A stretch of 58,250 nucleotides of DNA from Candidatus Cloacimonadota bacterium (GTDB lineage Bacteria > Cloacimonadota > Cloacimonadia > JGIOTU-2). This document shows positions 18,501 to 27,556 of the stretch, one piece after another. The first letter of the stretch is position 1. Each line of letters starts with the position of its first letter. The position numbers and the translations under genes are program-made. The notes beneath the pieces were generated by a model. It had not been told where the DNA came from, made no database searches, and saw only the letters and a list, made by a program, of their open reading frames with translations. Where the stretch lies: contig JAFGDR010000057.1 of NCBI GenBank assembly GCA_016932035.1, positions 1 to 58,250 of the forward strand, written 5' to 3'.

Positions 18501-19817
18501 TTTATCACGTGGATGAAGTAACCTCACCCAACTATCATAAGTTGCAGGAAACTCATCTGGCTCATAACCAAGCATGGTATAATACTTGGGACTGAAATGT
18601 AATTCGTCAGTTTTAAAATTCCATGTCCAAATTCCATCAGTGGTTGCCTCTAATACTTGCTCAAGTTGTTTCTCAGCTTTTTCCCTCTCCGTTATATCCA
18701 TTCCTAATTCAATGAGGTTTGTAACATTTCCTTCTTCATCCAATACAGGATATCCTCGCAATGACCAATACCTTCCATCATGAGTTTGCGCTTTACCACT
18801 TTGCGGTTGTTTAGTTTCCTTTGCCTTGAGTACAATGCATCCTTCACAAGGTTCCTTTCTTTTTTGCCAAACTTCATAGCAATACTTGCCAACCATTTCT
18901 TCAGGTGGTATTCCCACAGAGTCTGCAGAAGCTTTGTTAGCCCAGATTATTCTCAAGTTAATGTCATAAAATGCAAACATCTCCTGGGTTGTATTGAGTA
19001 TGATATCCTTCTGGACTTCACTCCTAAGCAGTCTTTGTTCAATCTCTTTGCGACTAGTAATATCCCTTGAAACTGAGAGTAACTTCTCGACCTTTCCTGC
19101 GTCATCATATATCGGTGAAATTAACACTCCCCACCATTTGGGAGTTCCTTTTTCGGTTGGACAGTATCCTTCAAAATATCCAACCTTTCCCTTTTTTGCT
19201 TTATTGACTGCTTCCTGGGCTTTTTTCCTATCTTCACCTTCCCAAAATTCTATCCAGTTCTTGTTAAGATATTTGTTTACATCCTTGATTTCCAATAATC
19301 GCTGTCCACCAATGCTCATATAAAGCAGATTACCTTCAAGATCAAGAATTTTAATACAATCCTGGCTGTTATCAATAATTGCTTTTGTTAATTCAAGTGT
19401 ATTCCTCAGTTCCTCTTCCCGCTCTCTTTTTTGGATAAGTTCTTCACGATATTTTATAGCATTTCTTACTGCAGGAACAAGCTGATGTAAATGTTGTTTG
19501 ATGACATAATCCCATGCCCCTTTTTTTATACATTGTACTGCAGTTTCTTCATTAATAGAACCTGTAACAATAATAAAAGGAATATCTGGCACTTTTTCTT
19601 CAGCAACCATGAGTGCACGCATTCCATCATACCCCGGAAGGGCATAATCAGACAAGATAATATCAGGTTTGAATTCCTGAATTGCTTGTATGTATGCAGA
19701 TTCGTTATGAGTAACTTTGGGTTCGATATTCAGATCAGATTTTTTTAATTCTCTGATAATAAGTTCTGCATCTTCTATATTATCTTCCAGCAGAAGAACT
19801 TTCAAGATTTTATTCAT
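15600..19817 (-). CDS. Large hybrid sensor: REC, seven PAS, GAF, histidine kinase
   Basis: The product is 1405 residues with no signal peptide or transmembrane segment, so it is cytosolic. Order: receiver (1-125; D57 in ILSDYALPG), four PAS domains (about 143-625), GAF (about 640-790), three PAS domains (about 800-1155), a coiled coil, a DHp domain with the histidine in GNIAHQWRQPL, and a HATPase (NNAKDAV, NNAGQIP, GTGLGLYMS). The N-terminal receiver means it is itself a phosphorelay target. It lies 22 bases after the CheY-like gene at 19840. The DHp/ATPase part is closely similar to the frameshifted kinase at 27557-29366, which indicates a duplication. Signals sensed are unknown; PAS and GAF domains usually bind small ligands, haem or flavin. 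Confidence 0.93.
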   Translation of the reverse strand: MNKILKVLLLEDNIEDAELIIRELKKSDLNIEPKVTHNESAYIQAIQEFKPDIILSDYALPGYDGMRALMVAEEKVPDIPFIIVTGSINEETAVQCIKKGAWDYVIKQHLHQLVPAVRNAIKYREELIQKREREEELRNTLELTKAIIDNSQDCIKILDLEGNLLYMSIGGQRLLEIKDVNKYLNKNWIEFWEGEDRKKAQEAVNKAKKGKVGYFEGYCPTEKGTPKWWGVLISPIYDDAGKVEKLLSVSRDITSRKEIEQRLLRSEVQKDIILNTTQEMFAFYDINLRIIWANKASADSVGIPPEEMVGKYCYEVWQKRKEPCEGCIVLKAKETKQPQSGKAQTHDGRYWSLRGYPVLDEEGNVTNLIELGMDITEREKAEKQLEQVLEATTDGIWTWNFKTDELHFSPKYYTMLGYEPDEFPATYDSWVRLLHPRDKDEAIKTAEEYLQEKPDVYENQFRMRTKDGTYLCIHALAKVVERDTNGEAILMIGNHEDITGRKQAERKFQTYVTSSPTPFFIANSIGEYTYVNNAACHLLGYSEKELLSMNIKDVSHPDDYEKNLKTFSKLLEGKPVRQEISMLHKSGKKVYSILDAVMLDENNIIAFCTDTTQRHHDEEVQNVLYKISEAVNTTTNLDELYHSVHEHLSHILDVKNFYIVLYNKEHDILEFPFHADEKVTFKTHAAENTLSGYVITNGKSLYADRKVLAKLQKEGKIGKADKGTEAQIWIGVPLKYENETIGVLAVQNYTNEKAFSKDDVRILELVSNTIALGIERKKFERYLFESEEKYRTLVNNLPVGISRSTPAGKLLALNPAIVEMYGYSSSEELMKADAKELYCDSKDREHMLSELKKHGFVKGSVTQEYKKDGSKIWVSANYKATFDKRGEIEYLDGVILDITKRKKALEALEESERKLKETVGAIAEGVWEINLRTNSMYFSPQYYHMLGYEPYDFEPSIEKSRELIHPDDREEAVRKEIELIETSQENYVDEFRMISKNGGYRWIRTKGKVVEWDEKDMPVRIIGSHEDITYEKLAEMELQRTQENFINIVESNLDGILILDVKGRIGYSNPAAQNLFGKKEKELIGSDFEFYHMRDNGKEIQINDEKGRTKIASIIVTKVKWEESERPLIVLHDITNRKEFENKLRETNKKLEELMAELEKKVEKQVKELREKDHIIIEQSRHAAMGEMIGNIAHQWRQPLTAVAAIVQDIEEAYKYGELDEKYLRESIKITMDQIGYMSRTIDDFRNFFLPNKEKENFSINEAVTSTVKFIESSFKHNEIKIDVDIVDQCIVRGFQNEYTQVILNIMNNAKDAVKRVKPAHAHVRISLKQLKGQKYSSSLTISNNAGQIPKTIMKKIFDPYFTTKHESEGTGLGLYMSKMIIEKNMGGSIAAENIKDGVKFTILL

Positions 19818-19839
19818 GGAACTCTCACAATTAATATCT

Positions 19840-20280
19840 TTATGGCACCTCGTTCATAAGCAACCAGTATAATCCAAGATCAGAGACCGATTGAACGAAC
19901 TTATCAAAATCTACCGGTTTTGTTATATAGCTGTTCACCCCCAATTCATAACTCTGGATGATATCCCTTTCCTCGCGGGATGAAGTCAGCACAACAACGG
20001 GAATTGTTTTGGTCGTCTTATTATTTTTGATCTGTCGTAACACTTCGAGGCCATCGACTTTTGGAAGTTTGAGATCAAGAAGGATCAATTTGGGCTTATC
20101 TTTGATACTTCTTTCTGAGAAATCATTGCGTCCAAAGATAAAATCTAATGCTTGCTCACCATCGCGCACACATTGAACTTTGTTCTCAAGCTTATGTTTC
20201 TTTAATGCTCTGAGTGCAAGTTCTTCGTCATTCGGATTGTCCTCAACTAACAGGATTAGAACTTCTTTTTTATCAGTCAT
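19840..20280 (-). CDS. CheY/Rcp1-type single-domain response regulator
   Basis: The product is 146 residues and only a receiver domain: acidic pair VEDNPNDEE, phospho-acceptor D69 in [13 protein letters not shown], Thr in VVLTSS, Lys in YITKPVD. The long loop after the third helix ([10 protein letters not shown]) is typical of Rcp1-like regulators that pair with phytochrome-type kinases. Its ATG overlaps the kinase stop as ATGA, so it is translated with the kinase at 20277-23204, and that kinase (with [13 protein letters not shown]) is its likely phosphodonor. No output domain is present, so it acts through protein contacts or as a relay to the next hybrid kinase. Confidence 0.95.
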   Translation of the reverse strand: MTDKKEVLILLVEDNPNDEELALRALKKHKLENKVQCVRDGEQALDFIFGRNDFSERSIKDKPKLILLDLKLPKVDGLEVLRQIKNNKTTKTIPVVVLTSSREERDIIQSYELGVNSYITKPVDFDKFVQSVSDLGLYWLLMNEVP

Positions 20281-23204
20281 CTATCCTCCATATGATTTGT
20301 TTTTTGTGGAAAAGAAAAATAAAATGTCGCTCCATTACCCTCCTCGCTTTCTGCCCAAATTGTACCATTATGTCTTTCAACGATCTTATGAGCTAGCGCA
20401 AGTCCAATACCGGTTCCCTCAAAATCTGCTGAAGAATGAAGTCGTTGGAAAACCTGGAAGATTTTATCTTTATATTTCATATTAAAACCGACGCCATTAT
20501 CCTGAACAGCTATTATGACATTATTTTTTTCAATTTTCGATGAGATAGAGATTTCAGTTTTTTCTCTCATACGAGAGTATTTCACAGCATTCTGCAAAAC
20601 ATTTTCGACAACCTGCTGGAAGAGTGTTCGGTCTGCCCATATCGTGTTCAAATGTGAGAGATTGAATTCAATATTTCTTTCAGGATTCAGCGTTTTCACT
20701 CTTTCGATTATTTCCCGGAATACTTCATTTGTGTCAATTTCTACAACATTTATTTTCTGGCGTCCGGTTCGAGAAAATTGGAGCAGATCAGTGATCAAGT
20801 TATTCATATCTTGAGAATTATTGATCACTATTCCTAAGAGCCTTCTTCCTTCATCATCAAGCTTATTGCTGTATTCTTCCTGGAGAATTTTGGTAAAACT
20901 ATCGATTGCTCTGAGCGGTGCTCTCAAATCATGGGAAACAGAATAAGAAAATGATTCTAACTCTTCATTGGCTTCTTCGAGCTTCTTGTGGGCTTGAGCT
21001 AACTTCTCGTGTGTTTCATTCATATCCTCCATAAGATACATTAGAGCTTGCCTGGATTCATCGAGTTCAGCATTTCTCTTTTCCAGTTCTCTTGTTCTCT
21101 CGTCAACCATGTCCTTCAACTTTTCCTGGTATTTACTCAATGTCTGATCAGCTTCTTTACGTTCAGTAATATCAGTATGAGTTCCTATCATTCGCAGCGG
21201 TTTTCCATTTTCATCCCATTCAATGACCTTTCCCCTATCGAGAATCCATTTATACGATCCATCTTTACATAAAAGACGATGTTCATTCATATATAGGATA
21301 GTTTTATTTTCCAAATGTGCATTAATATCCTTATATGTTTTTTCCTTATCATCCGGATGAACTCTTTTGTCCCATTCATCAAGGTTGTTTGATATTTCAT
21401 CCTCTTCGTATCCGATCATAGCTTTCCATTTTTTTGAAAAAAATACTGTACCCTCTTGTACATTCCAATCCCAGAGTCCAAGACCACTTCCATCGATTGC
21501 GAATTGCCATCGTTCTTCACTTACACGGAGTTTTTTTTCTGCTTCGATACTTTTTTCAAAATCTTGCTTTAATGCTAAAGTCTTTTGTTTTACCTGCTTT
21601 TGTAATGATTTATTCCATGACATAACAAGTAAAACAGAAAGTCCTGCAGCGCTGATTATTGAAATCAATATGATGAATAAAAGAGTATTAGAAATGAACG
21701 GTTTAGGTTCAAGGTGTATCCACTTATTGTAAATCTGCTTCTTTGTCTCAACGGGAATACTTTTCAATGTTTTATTCATTATCGAATTCAAAATTGGCCA
21801 ATCTTTACGGGATAATATCGATAATTTTGTTTCATAAGCAGTTTCCCCAGCAACAACGAGGTTATAAATACCCTCTTTTTCGATATAATATAGTGCAATA
21901 GGTAATGTTGCAATGAATGCATCAATATCTCCGATTGAAACCTTACGTAGTCCAGAGGTTATATCTTCAACAGCAACAATTTCAATCTGAGGATAATCTC
22001 TTCGTATAAATTCTTCCCAAACATAGCCAGATACGACACCAACTTTCTTACCATATAATTTTATTATCCTATCCAGATTATCATTTTGCTTCGTTGTAAT
22101 TATGACTCCAGGGAAAATCAGATAAGGTTCGGAAAACAACATATATTCAGATCTATCTGGTGTTTGTGCTGCTGCTGAAAGAAGATCAACATCACGATCT
22201 CTTGCCTTTTGTAAGACTTCTTCCCAGTTTTCACAGTGGATAACTTCAAACTCAATATTAAGCTGATCTTCTATCAATGCCATATAATCTGCTGCCACAC
22301 CTTTATATTTCCCATCTTCATCAAACCACTCAATAGGTGGAAATTCTGGATCGGGAGCAATACGGATAATCGGATTTTCTCTCAGCCATTCTTTTTCCGA
22401 TTCTGTTAATTGTAACCAGGGTTTCAGTTCATCTTGAGAAACACCCACCCATTTCATATAGAGTTCATTCATTTCAGCTTCAGATATCTCTACGAGCGCT
22501 TTGTTTATGATCGAAACAAGTTCAGGCCAGTCTTTTCTTATCGAATAGACTAGATCCAACTTATATTCACTATCATCAAACACATATGCAATGACAATAT
22601 TATCCAAATATATTTTACGAAATTCGGAGTAAACGCTCAGCGTAATAAAAGCTGCATCTGCTTTCCCTTCCATTACCCGTTTGAATCCTTCATATTCTGT
22701 TTCACAGGGAGTTGTATGCTCAATTGATAGAGACTGGATGATCCTCTTCAACCAATTATTCCCTGCCAGATATGCAATTTTAATGTCTTTCAAATCCGAG
22801 GATTGAACAGATTGTAATTTTATCGGAGTCGTTGCAAGTGCATAATACTGGGTATTGTAACTGTCTGAGAATTCAAAATATTGACCACGGTCTTCACTTG
22901 CTGCTGATTCAACAAGACCATCAATTTCATTATTCTGAGCCATTTGAACGATTTCAGACCATATTCCAGGAACAATTTTAATATTTGTACCTGTTAATGT
23001 GTTGATCTTATTGATCAAATCAACATCAAAACCCCGATGATTTCCATTTTCCATCGGGTAGATAAAGGGACTCCATGCTTGACCAATGCCAAATGTAATA
23101 TTTGGATGATCTTCAATCCACTGGTTTTCCTTAGGAGTTAGTTCCAGAGCAGTAAGTGAGGTAGCAAGTGTTAAAATAATAATGAATAAAATAATCTTTT
23201 TCAT
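20277..23204 (-). CDS. BvgS-like sensor kinase: two SBP3 domains, PAS, histidine kinase
   Basis: The product is 975 residues with a signal peptide (1-19). Two tandem periplasmic amino-acid-binding-protein-like (SBP_bac_3) domains (about 22-265 and 275-505), each starting from a repeated motif ([31 protein letters not shown]), face the periplasm. One transmembrane helix (about 510-535) leads to a PAS domain (about 565-690), a coiled coil, a DHp with [15 protein letters not shown] and an ATPase ([27 protein letters not shown]). The layout is that of BvgS/EvgS Venus-flytrap sensors. It overlaps the CheY-like partner by four bases. The start lacks a clear Shine-Dalgarno, and a 16-base hairpin (23217-23232) sits 13 bases upstream and could affect translation. 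Confidence 0.93.
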   Translation of the reverse strand: MKKIILFIIILTLATSLTALELTPKENQWIEDHPNITFGIGQAWSPFIYPMENGNHRGFDVDLINKINTLTGTNIKIVPGIWSEIVQMAQNNEIDGLVESAASEDRGQYFEFSDSYNTQYYALATTPIKLQSVQSSDLKDIKIAYLAGNNWLKRIIQSLSIEHTTPCETEYEGFKRVMEGKADAAFITLSVYSEFRKIYLDNIVIAYVFDDSEYKLDLVYSIRKDWPELVSIINKALVEISEAEMNELYMKWVGVSQDELKPWLQLTESEKEWLRENPIIRIAPDPEFPPIEWFDEDGKYKGVAADYMALIEDQLNIEFEVIHCENWEEVLQKARDRDVDLLSAAAQTPDRSEYMLFSEPYLIFPGVIITTKQNDNLDRIIKLYGKKVGVVSGYVWEEFIRRDYPQIEIVAVEDITSGLRKVSIGDIDAFIATLPIALYYIEKEGIYNLVVAGETAYETKLSILSRKDWPILNSIMNKTLKSIPVETKKQIYNKWIHLEPKPFISNTLLFIILISIISAAGLSVLLVMSWNKSLQKQVKQKTLALKQDFEKSIEAEKKLRVSEERWQFAIDGSGLGLWDWNVQEGTVFFSKKWKAMIGYEEDEISNNLDEWDKRVHPDDKEKTYKDINAHLENKTILYMNEHRLLCKDGSYKWILDRGKVIEWDENGKPLRMIGTHTDITERKEADQTLSKYQEKLKDMVDERTRELEKRNAELDESRQALMYLMEDMNETHEKLAQAHKKLEEANEELESFSYSVSHDLRAPLRAIDSFTKILQEEYSNKLDDEGRRLLGIVINNSQDMNNLITDLLQFSRTGRQKINVVEIDTNEVFREIIERVKTLNPERNIEFNLSHLNTIWADRTLFQQVVENVLQNAVKYSRMREKTEISISSKIEKNNVIIAVQDNGVGFNMKYKDKIFQVFQRLHSSADFEGTGIGLALAHKIVERHNGTIWAESEEGNGATFYFSFPQKTNHMEDR

Positions 23205-23216
23205 AGTTTTTCTTTT

Positions 23217-23476
23217 AGGGATTAAAATCCCTGTTTTTAATTAATTTTATATCCCAGGGCTGAATCTCGGGGCTATTCATGATATTATCTCCATTATCGC
23301 TGAGTTGGTTTTCCACTATCTTCAAAATTCTATTCTGGAATAAACTCTTATATGACTTCCCACGACTTTTAAGTCGTGGGAAATAATAGGATAATAAACA
23401 GTCGGACTTTAGTCCCCAATCTTGGATTAAAACTAAATTTGGTTTTAAATCTTTACCATCCCCGAGATAAATCTCG
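23217..23476. repeat. Array of short inverted repeats with AA/TT centres (REP-like)
   Basis: The 287-bp gap between two sensor genes contains at least four perfect hairpins of one design, arms around a two-base AA or TT centre: AGGGATT-AA-AATCCCT (23217-23232), a 12-bp stem TTCCCACGACTT-TT-AAGTCGTGGGAA (23357-23382), GGACT-TT-AGTCC (23404-23415) and CGAGAT-AA-ATCTCG (23463-23476). A weaker one lies near 23426-23449. None has a T-tract. The design resembles REP-type elements mobilised by RAYT transposases, but no transposase is present. The stretch is open in one minus frame by chance; no gene is called here. Confidence 0.7.
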
Positions 23477-23491
23477 TGGCTTTTACAAAAT

Positions 23492-26400
23492 TTATTTTTC
23501 ATCCAATTCATTCTCCAGCTCTTTAACCTTATCTCTCAATTCTTTAATCCTGAACTCTCTGCCTAAAAAGAGTTTATTCATACGTTTGAGTTCAGCATTG
23601 CTATTTTCCAACTCAGCAGTTCTTTCTCTAACAAGTTCCTCCAGTTGCTCTTGATGTTTTCTCAAGCTTTCTTCAGCTTTCTTCAGCTGGCTCGTATCTT
23701 CGTACACTGCTACGATCTCACCGGAGGGTAGTTTATAAACATCATTTTCAACCCATTGTTGCATGCGCTCATCTTTATAAAGGACTAGAGGATGATGAAG
23801 TTTTTTCCCTGTTTTATAGGTTTTTTGAAATATTTCGAAGAGTCCCATCTCTTTAACAAAAGGAAAAACCTCTGTGACCTTTTTCCCAACTACCTCACTT
23901 TTCTTAATATTACTTTGAATTTCTGCAGCTTTATTTACATCCTTGAAAATAAAATCTTCTCCATCATTATACGGTTCATAAACCGCAACATAGCTTCCCA
24001 TAGTATTAAACAGTTCTCTAAAGCGTTCTTCGCTTATTTTAATTTCTTCTTCACTTTTTTTCTTTCCTGAGATATCTTGAAAAGCACCGTGGATACCAAC
24101 AATTTCACCTTCTTCGTTCTTTATTGCTCTACCAATCGTACGAACCCAAAGACGTTTGCCTTTCTGTGTAAGAATCTCCATTTCTTCATCATACGGAATT
24201 CCTCTTTCAGCACAGTCGTTGAAAACTTTCGTTATTCTGTCACGCCATTCTGGTGCATAGAAATGAATCCCTTCTTCAACAGGAGGTGAATAGCCATGGG
24301 GTACTTCATGGATATCTGCCACAGCGTCAGACCATACACAGGTATTAGTTTTTAGATCAACAGTCCACCCTCCAAATCTTGCAGTCTCTCCAGCAAGATG
24401 GAGCATTCTATAATTTGATTCGATAATTTCCTCTGCTCTCTTTTGCTCATCAATATCAATTGCCATTTCATATCGAACAGTACGACCATCCGGCCATTTA
24501 AGTGCCCTGTCGATGCAACGATACCATCGTCCGTTAATTTCATTCTGGAATTCCCAAATATATGACTCATCTTTATAATCACCCTGGATTTTATCATTTG
24601 TACAAAATGGACATGGTTCATCTCTATTCTGCAGGTACTTATAGCATTTTTTATGTGCAGGATCTCCAAATATATCTTCTACTACTTGATTCACAAAAAT
24701 AACGTCATATGTGTCCATATCAGCAATATAAATTGGCTCTTTTATACCATTCAAAATTGCTAATAATCTCGCATGGCTTTCCTCTAGTTTATCCTGTATT
24801 GTCTTACTATCGGTGATATCATTGACAAGTCCAAATATTTGTTTTGGTGTACCGTCTTCCAAACGAAGGTATATTGATTCGCGGCAATTAAGCCAGCGCC
24901 AGGAACCGTCTTTATGCTTCATACGATATTCGTGATACAGCAATTCACCATCCAGTAAATCTTTATATTTAGGATATGTTTCATTCAAATAGACTTGTAA
25001 GTCATCGGGATGCATCAACGTAGCGATCAATTTATTACCCATTTCCTGAATTTCTTTAATGGAATATCCCAAAATTTTATTCAAACCTTGGTTGGTATAG
25101 ATATTTATATACTCAAGAATATCATAAATATAAATAATATCAGGGGAGGTATCAAGAAGAGTTTTATTGAAATTTAGTGCTTCCCTGAGTTCTTCTTCAA
25201 CTTTTTTTATCGGAGTTATGTCCTGGAATGTACCGAATAATTTTATAACTTTACCACCTTCAAGAATAGGTTCGCACATTGTGTGTGTTATCAAATTTTT
25301 ACCTTTAGCAGTGATGAAACGCAAAGTCAGATCATAGGGTTTTCCTTTTTCAAGGGCATTTGTAATTGCTTTTTGAAGAATTGGTCTGTCATCAGGATGA
25401 AAAAAATTAATCGCATCTGCGAGGGGAGGTTCTTGATCTAAAGGAACTTCGTGGATCCTATATGTTTCCTCTGACCAATACACTTTTTTCGTCTTGGCGT
25501 CCAGTTCCCATCCACCAACCTTCGCCATTTTTCCTGTAGCGCGAAGCAATTCTCCTTTCTGCTTGATTTCTTTTTCAGCGATTACTCTTGCAGTTATATC
25601 TTCAATTGATGCTACCATGCCAGAAAAAGTGTTTGTTTCTGTGAATAGAGGAGCAGCATTTATTGAAAGATAAACCATCTCACCATTTTGTAATTTAATT
25701 GCATGATGTATTTCTTTAACATGTTCTCCAGTATTTTTCACTATAGAAAATGGTAATTTTTCATTCGGTAATGGATTCCCATCAAAATCAACAATCTGCC
25801 ATTCCGGATCATCATATGTTCTTGATGTAATTTCACTTTTTTCCAAATGTAGAATTTTTTCAGCTTCAGGATTGGCAAAGGTTAATAAGCCATCTGCATT
25901 AACTTGTACAATTCCAACAGGACTGGTATCTGTTATGGTGTTAAGGAAATTTGTTTTTTCTTTAATAGCTTCCTGGGTCTGTTTTCTTGTTGTTATATCA
26001 CGAATGACACCAATGATACGCTTACTTTTTTTATGAACATTTGCACTAATTTGCAGATATTTATCATAAAACTCTATTTCAAAAGGTGCTATTTTTTTCC
26101 CAATTAGTGCTTTCCCTATTGTCTTCAGCACCGGCTCTATCATTTTTTTATCCAAGAATTTCTTCGCTAAGGTTATAGCTTTTTTATCTAACAATTCCTC
26201 CTTATTGATATCAACAATTTTACATAGCTCATCATTAACCTCAATAACCGATCCTTTGAGATCAGTATAGATAAGTCCTTCAGGCACATTATCAAAGATC
26301 GAATGAAATTTTTCTTCACTCTCCTTGAGCTTTACTTCAGCATCATGTCTAACAGTAATATCTAATCCATACACATTAACAAGATCTGAACCAGGAATCG

Positions 26401-27466
26401 GTGAAAAAGTTAACGTAAAAAACCGTTTTCCGAATTCGATCTCGTGTTGAATTTGTGTCTGGGATGTCAGCGCTTTTCTTACGAACCTTAATGCTTGATC
26501 AGTTACCTTATTTCCTCCTTTTGCCCCCCATTTTTTAAGGATCATATCACTTGCATCATTCTTAAAAAGAATAGTCCCGTCCATTTTAATTCGCATCACT
26601 GGATAGGGATTTTGCTTGGGGAATTGTGAAAGAAGTTCCAACTCACGTTCAGCTTTTCTCCAATCGGTAATGTCATCAAAGATCACGCAGAATCGATCCT
26701 GCGAATCCCATGGACGATAGACGCGGCAATGGTAGAGTTTTTTTGTTGGTTCATGATAGTTATCAAAGACGAGTGTCTCACCGGTTGTTGCAACATAACC
26801 ATATTTCTCTATCCAGCTTTGCTCGGTTTCGGGCCACACTTCATGGACGGTCTTACCCCGCACCTCATCATTTTTAACACCTGTTATTTTCTCATAAGCA
26901 TCATTTATATATACAAACCGATAGCTTATGAATTTTCCTTTTTTATCAAAAACAGAATCAAAAATAACGAACGCATTGAGCATACTTTTAAGTACGGATT
27001 GCATTTCACGAGATTGTTCATGGAGTTTTTCTTCCACTCCAACTCTATCTGATACATCACGGGCAATAGCAAAGGTCTGACCTCGCTCCTTAATCGGTCT
27101 CGATATCCAATCAAGGTATTTATATGAACCATCTTTGCATCGATAACGATTAATAAAATTGATAACCGTTATACCTTGCTTCAAATTTTCTTCAATGACT
27201 TTAATGGTGGGTTCAATATCATCAGGATGAATAAAATCTAGAAAGGGTTTGTCCAGAAGATCCCCTTCATCATACCCTAACACCTTCGTGAATGAAGGAT
27301 TAACCTTGATAAACGTAGCAGTATTAAAATCTGCAACACATAAAAGGTCTGGTGATATGCTCCATAATGTTTCGAGTTCAAACTTGGTTGGATCAACAGA
27401 TTGAGTAGAGGATGCATTGTGCTTGTGAGTATTGTCTTTCGAATGTGTATTCTTTTTCTCAGACAT
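23492..27466 (-). CDS. Ten-PAS sensory protein without an output domain
   Basis: The product is 1324 residues, cytosolic, with no signal peptide. About ten PAS/PAC units follow each other, each ending in a DIT/DIS-type linker (IARDVSDR, IFDDITDW, VIRDITTRK, SIEDITAR, TFQDITPIK, LVNDITDSK, AFQDISGKK). The C-terminus (about 1250-1324) is a long coiled coil ending with MNKLFLGREFRIKELRD, a tail seen on other PAS proteins. No DHp, ATPase, GGDEF, EAL, HD or methyl-accepting region is visible. It may signal by coiled-coil contact with a neighbouring kinase, for example the broken kinase upstream. A good AAGGAG precedes ATG. It starts 90 bases after the kinase gene and the REP-like array follows it. 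Confidence 0.9.
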   Translation of the reverse strand: MSEKKNTHSKDNTHKHNASSTQSVDPTKFELETLWSISPDLLCVADFNTATFIKVNPSFTKVLGYDEGDLLDKPFLDFIHPDDIEPTIKVIEENLKQGITVINFINRYRCKDGSYKYLDWISRPIKERGQTFAIARDVSDRVGVEEKLHEQSREMQSVLKSMLNAFVIFDSVFDKKGKFISYRFVYINDAYEKITGVKNDEVRGKTVHEVWPETEQSWIEKYGYVATTGETLVFDNYHEPTKKLYHCRVYRPWDSQDRFCVIFDDITDWRKAERELELLSQFPKQNPYPVMRIKMDGTILFKNDASDMILKKWGAKGGNKVTDQALRFVRKALTSQTQIQHEIEFGKRFFTLTFSPIPGSDLVNVYGLDITVRHDAEVKLKESEEKFHSIFDNVPEGLIYTDLKGSVIEVNDELCKIVDINKEELLDKKAITLAKKFLDKKMIEPVLKTIGKALIGKKIAPFEIEFYDKYLQISANVHKKSKRIIGVIRDITTRKQTQEAIKEKTNFLNTITDTSPVGIVQVNADGLLTFANPEAEKILHLEKSEITSRTYDDPEWQIVDFDGNPLPNEKLPFSIVKNTGEHVKEIHHAIKLQNGEMVYLSINAAPLFTETNTFSGMVASIEDITARVIAEKEIKQKGELLRATGKMAKVGGWELDAKTKKVYWSEETYRIHEVPLDQEPPLADAINFFHPDDRPILQKAITNALEKGKPYDLTLRFITAKGKNLITHTMCEPILEGGKVIKLFGTFQDITPIKKVEEELREALNFNKTLLDTSPDIIYIYDILEYINIYTNQGLNKILGYSIKEIQEMGNKLIATLMHPDDLQVYLNETYPKYKDLLDGELLYHEYRMKHKDGSWRWLNCRESIYLRLEDGTPKQIFGLVNDITDSKTIQDKLEESHARLLAILNGIKEPIYIADMDTYDVIFVNQVVEDIFGDPAHKKCYKYLQNRDEPCPFCTNDKIQGDYKDESYIWEFQNEINGRWYRCIDRALKWPDGRTVRYEMAIDIDEQKRAEEIIESNYRMLHLAGETARFGGWTVDLKTNTCVWSDAVADIHEVPHGYSPPVEEGIHFYAPEWRDRITKVFNDCAERGIPYDEEMEILTQKGKRLWVRTIGRAIKNEEGEIVGIHGAFQDISGKKKSEEEIKISEERFRELFNTMGSYVAVYEPYNDGEDFIFKDVNKAAEIQSNIKKSEVVGKKVTEVFPFVKEMGLFEIFQKTYKTGKKLHHPLVLYKDERMQQWVENDVYKLPSGEIVAVYEDTSQLKKAEESLRKHQEQLEELVRERTAELENSNAELKRMNKLFLGREFRIKELRDKVKELENELDEK

Positions 27467-27556
27467 AGTATACTCCTTGACTTGAAAATCCTAAAAACTT
27501 AGGGCAAAATTATACTTTGATATTATTGACGAACCAGCACTTCTTTCATCGAAGTT

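Noticed and set aside
23215-23511. 98-codon open frame across the hairpin array
   Set aside because: It overlaps the end of the PAS gene and consists mostly of translated inverted repeats, with no ribosome site or family resemblance.
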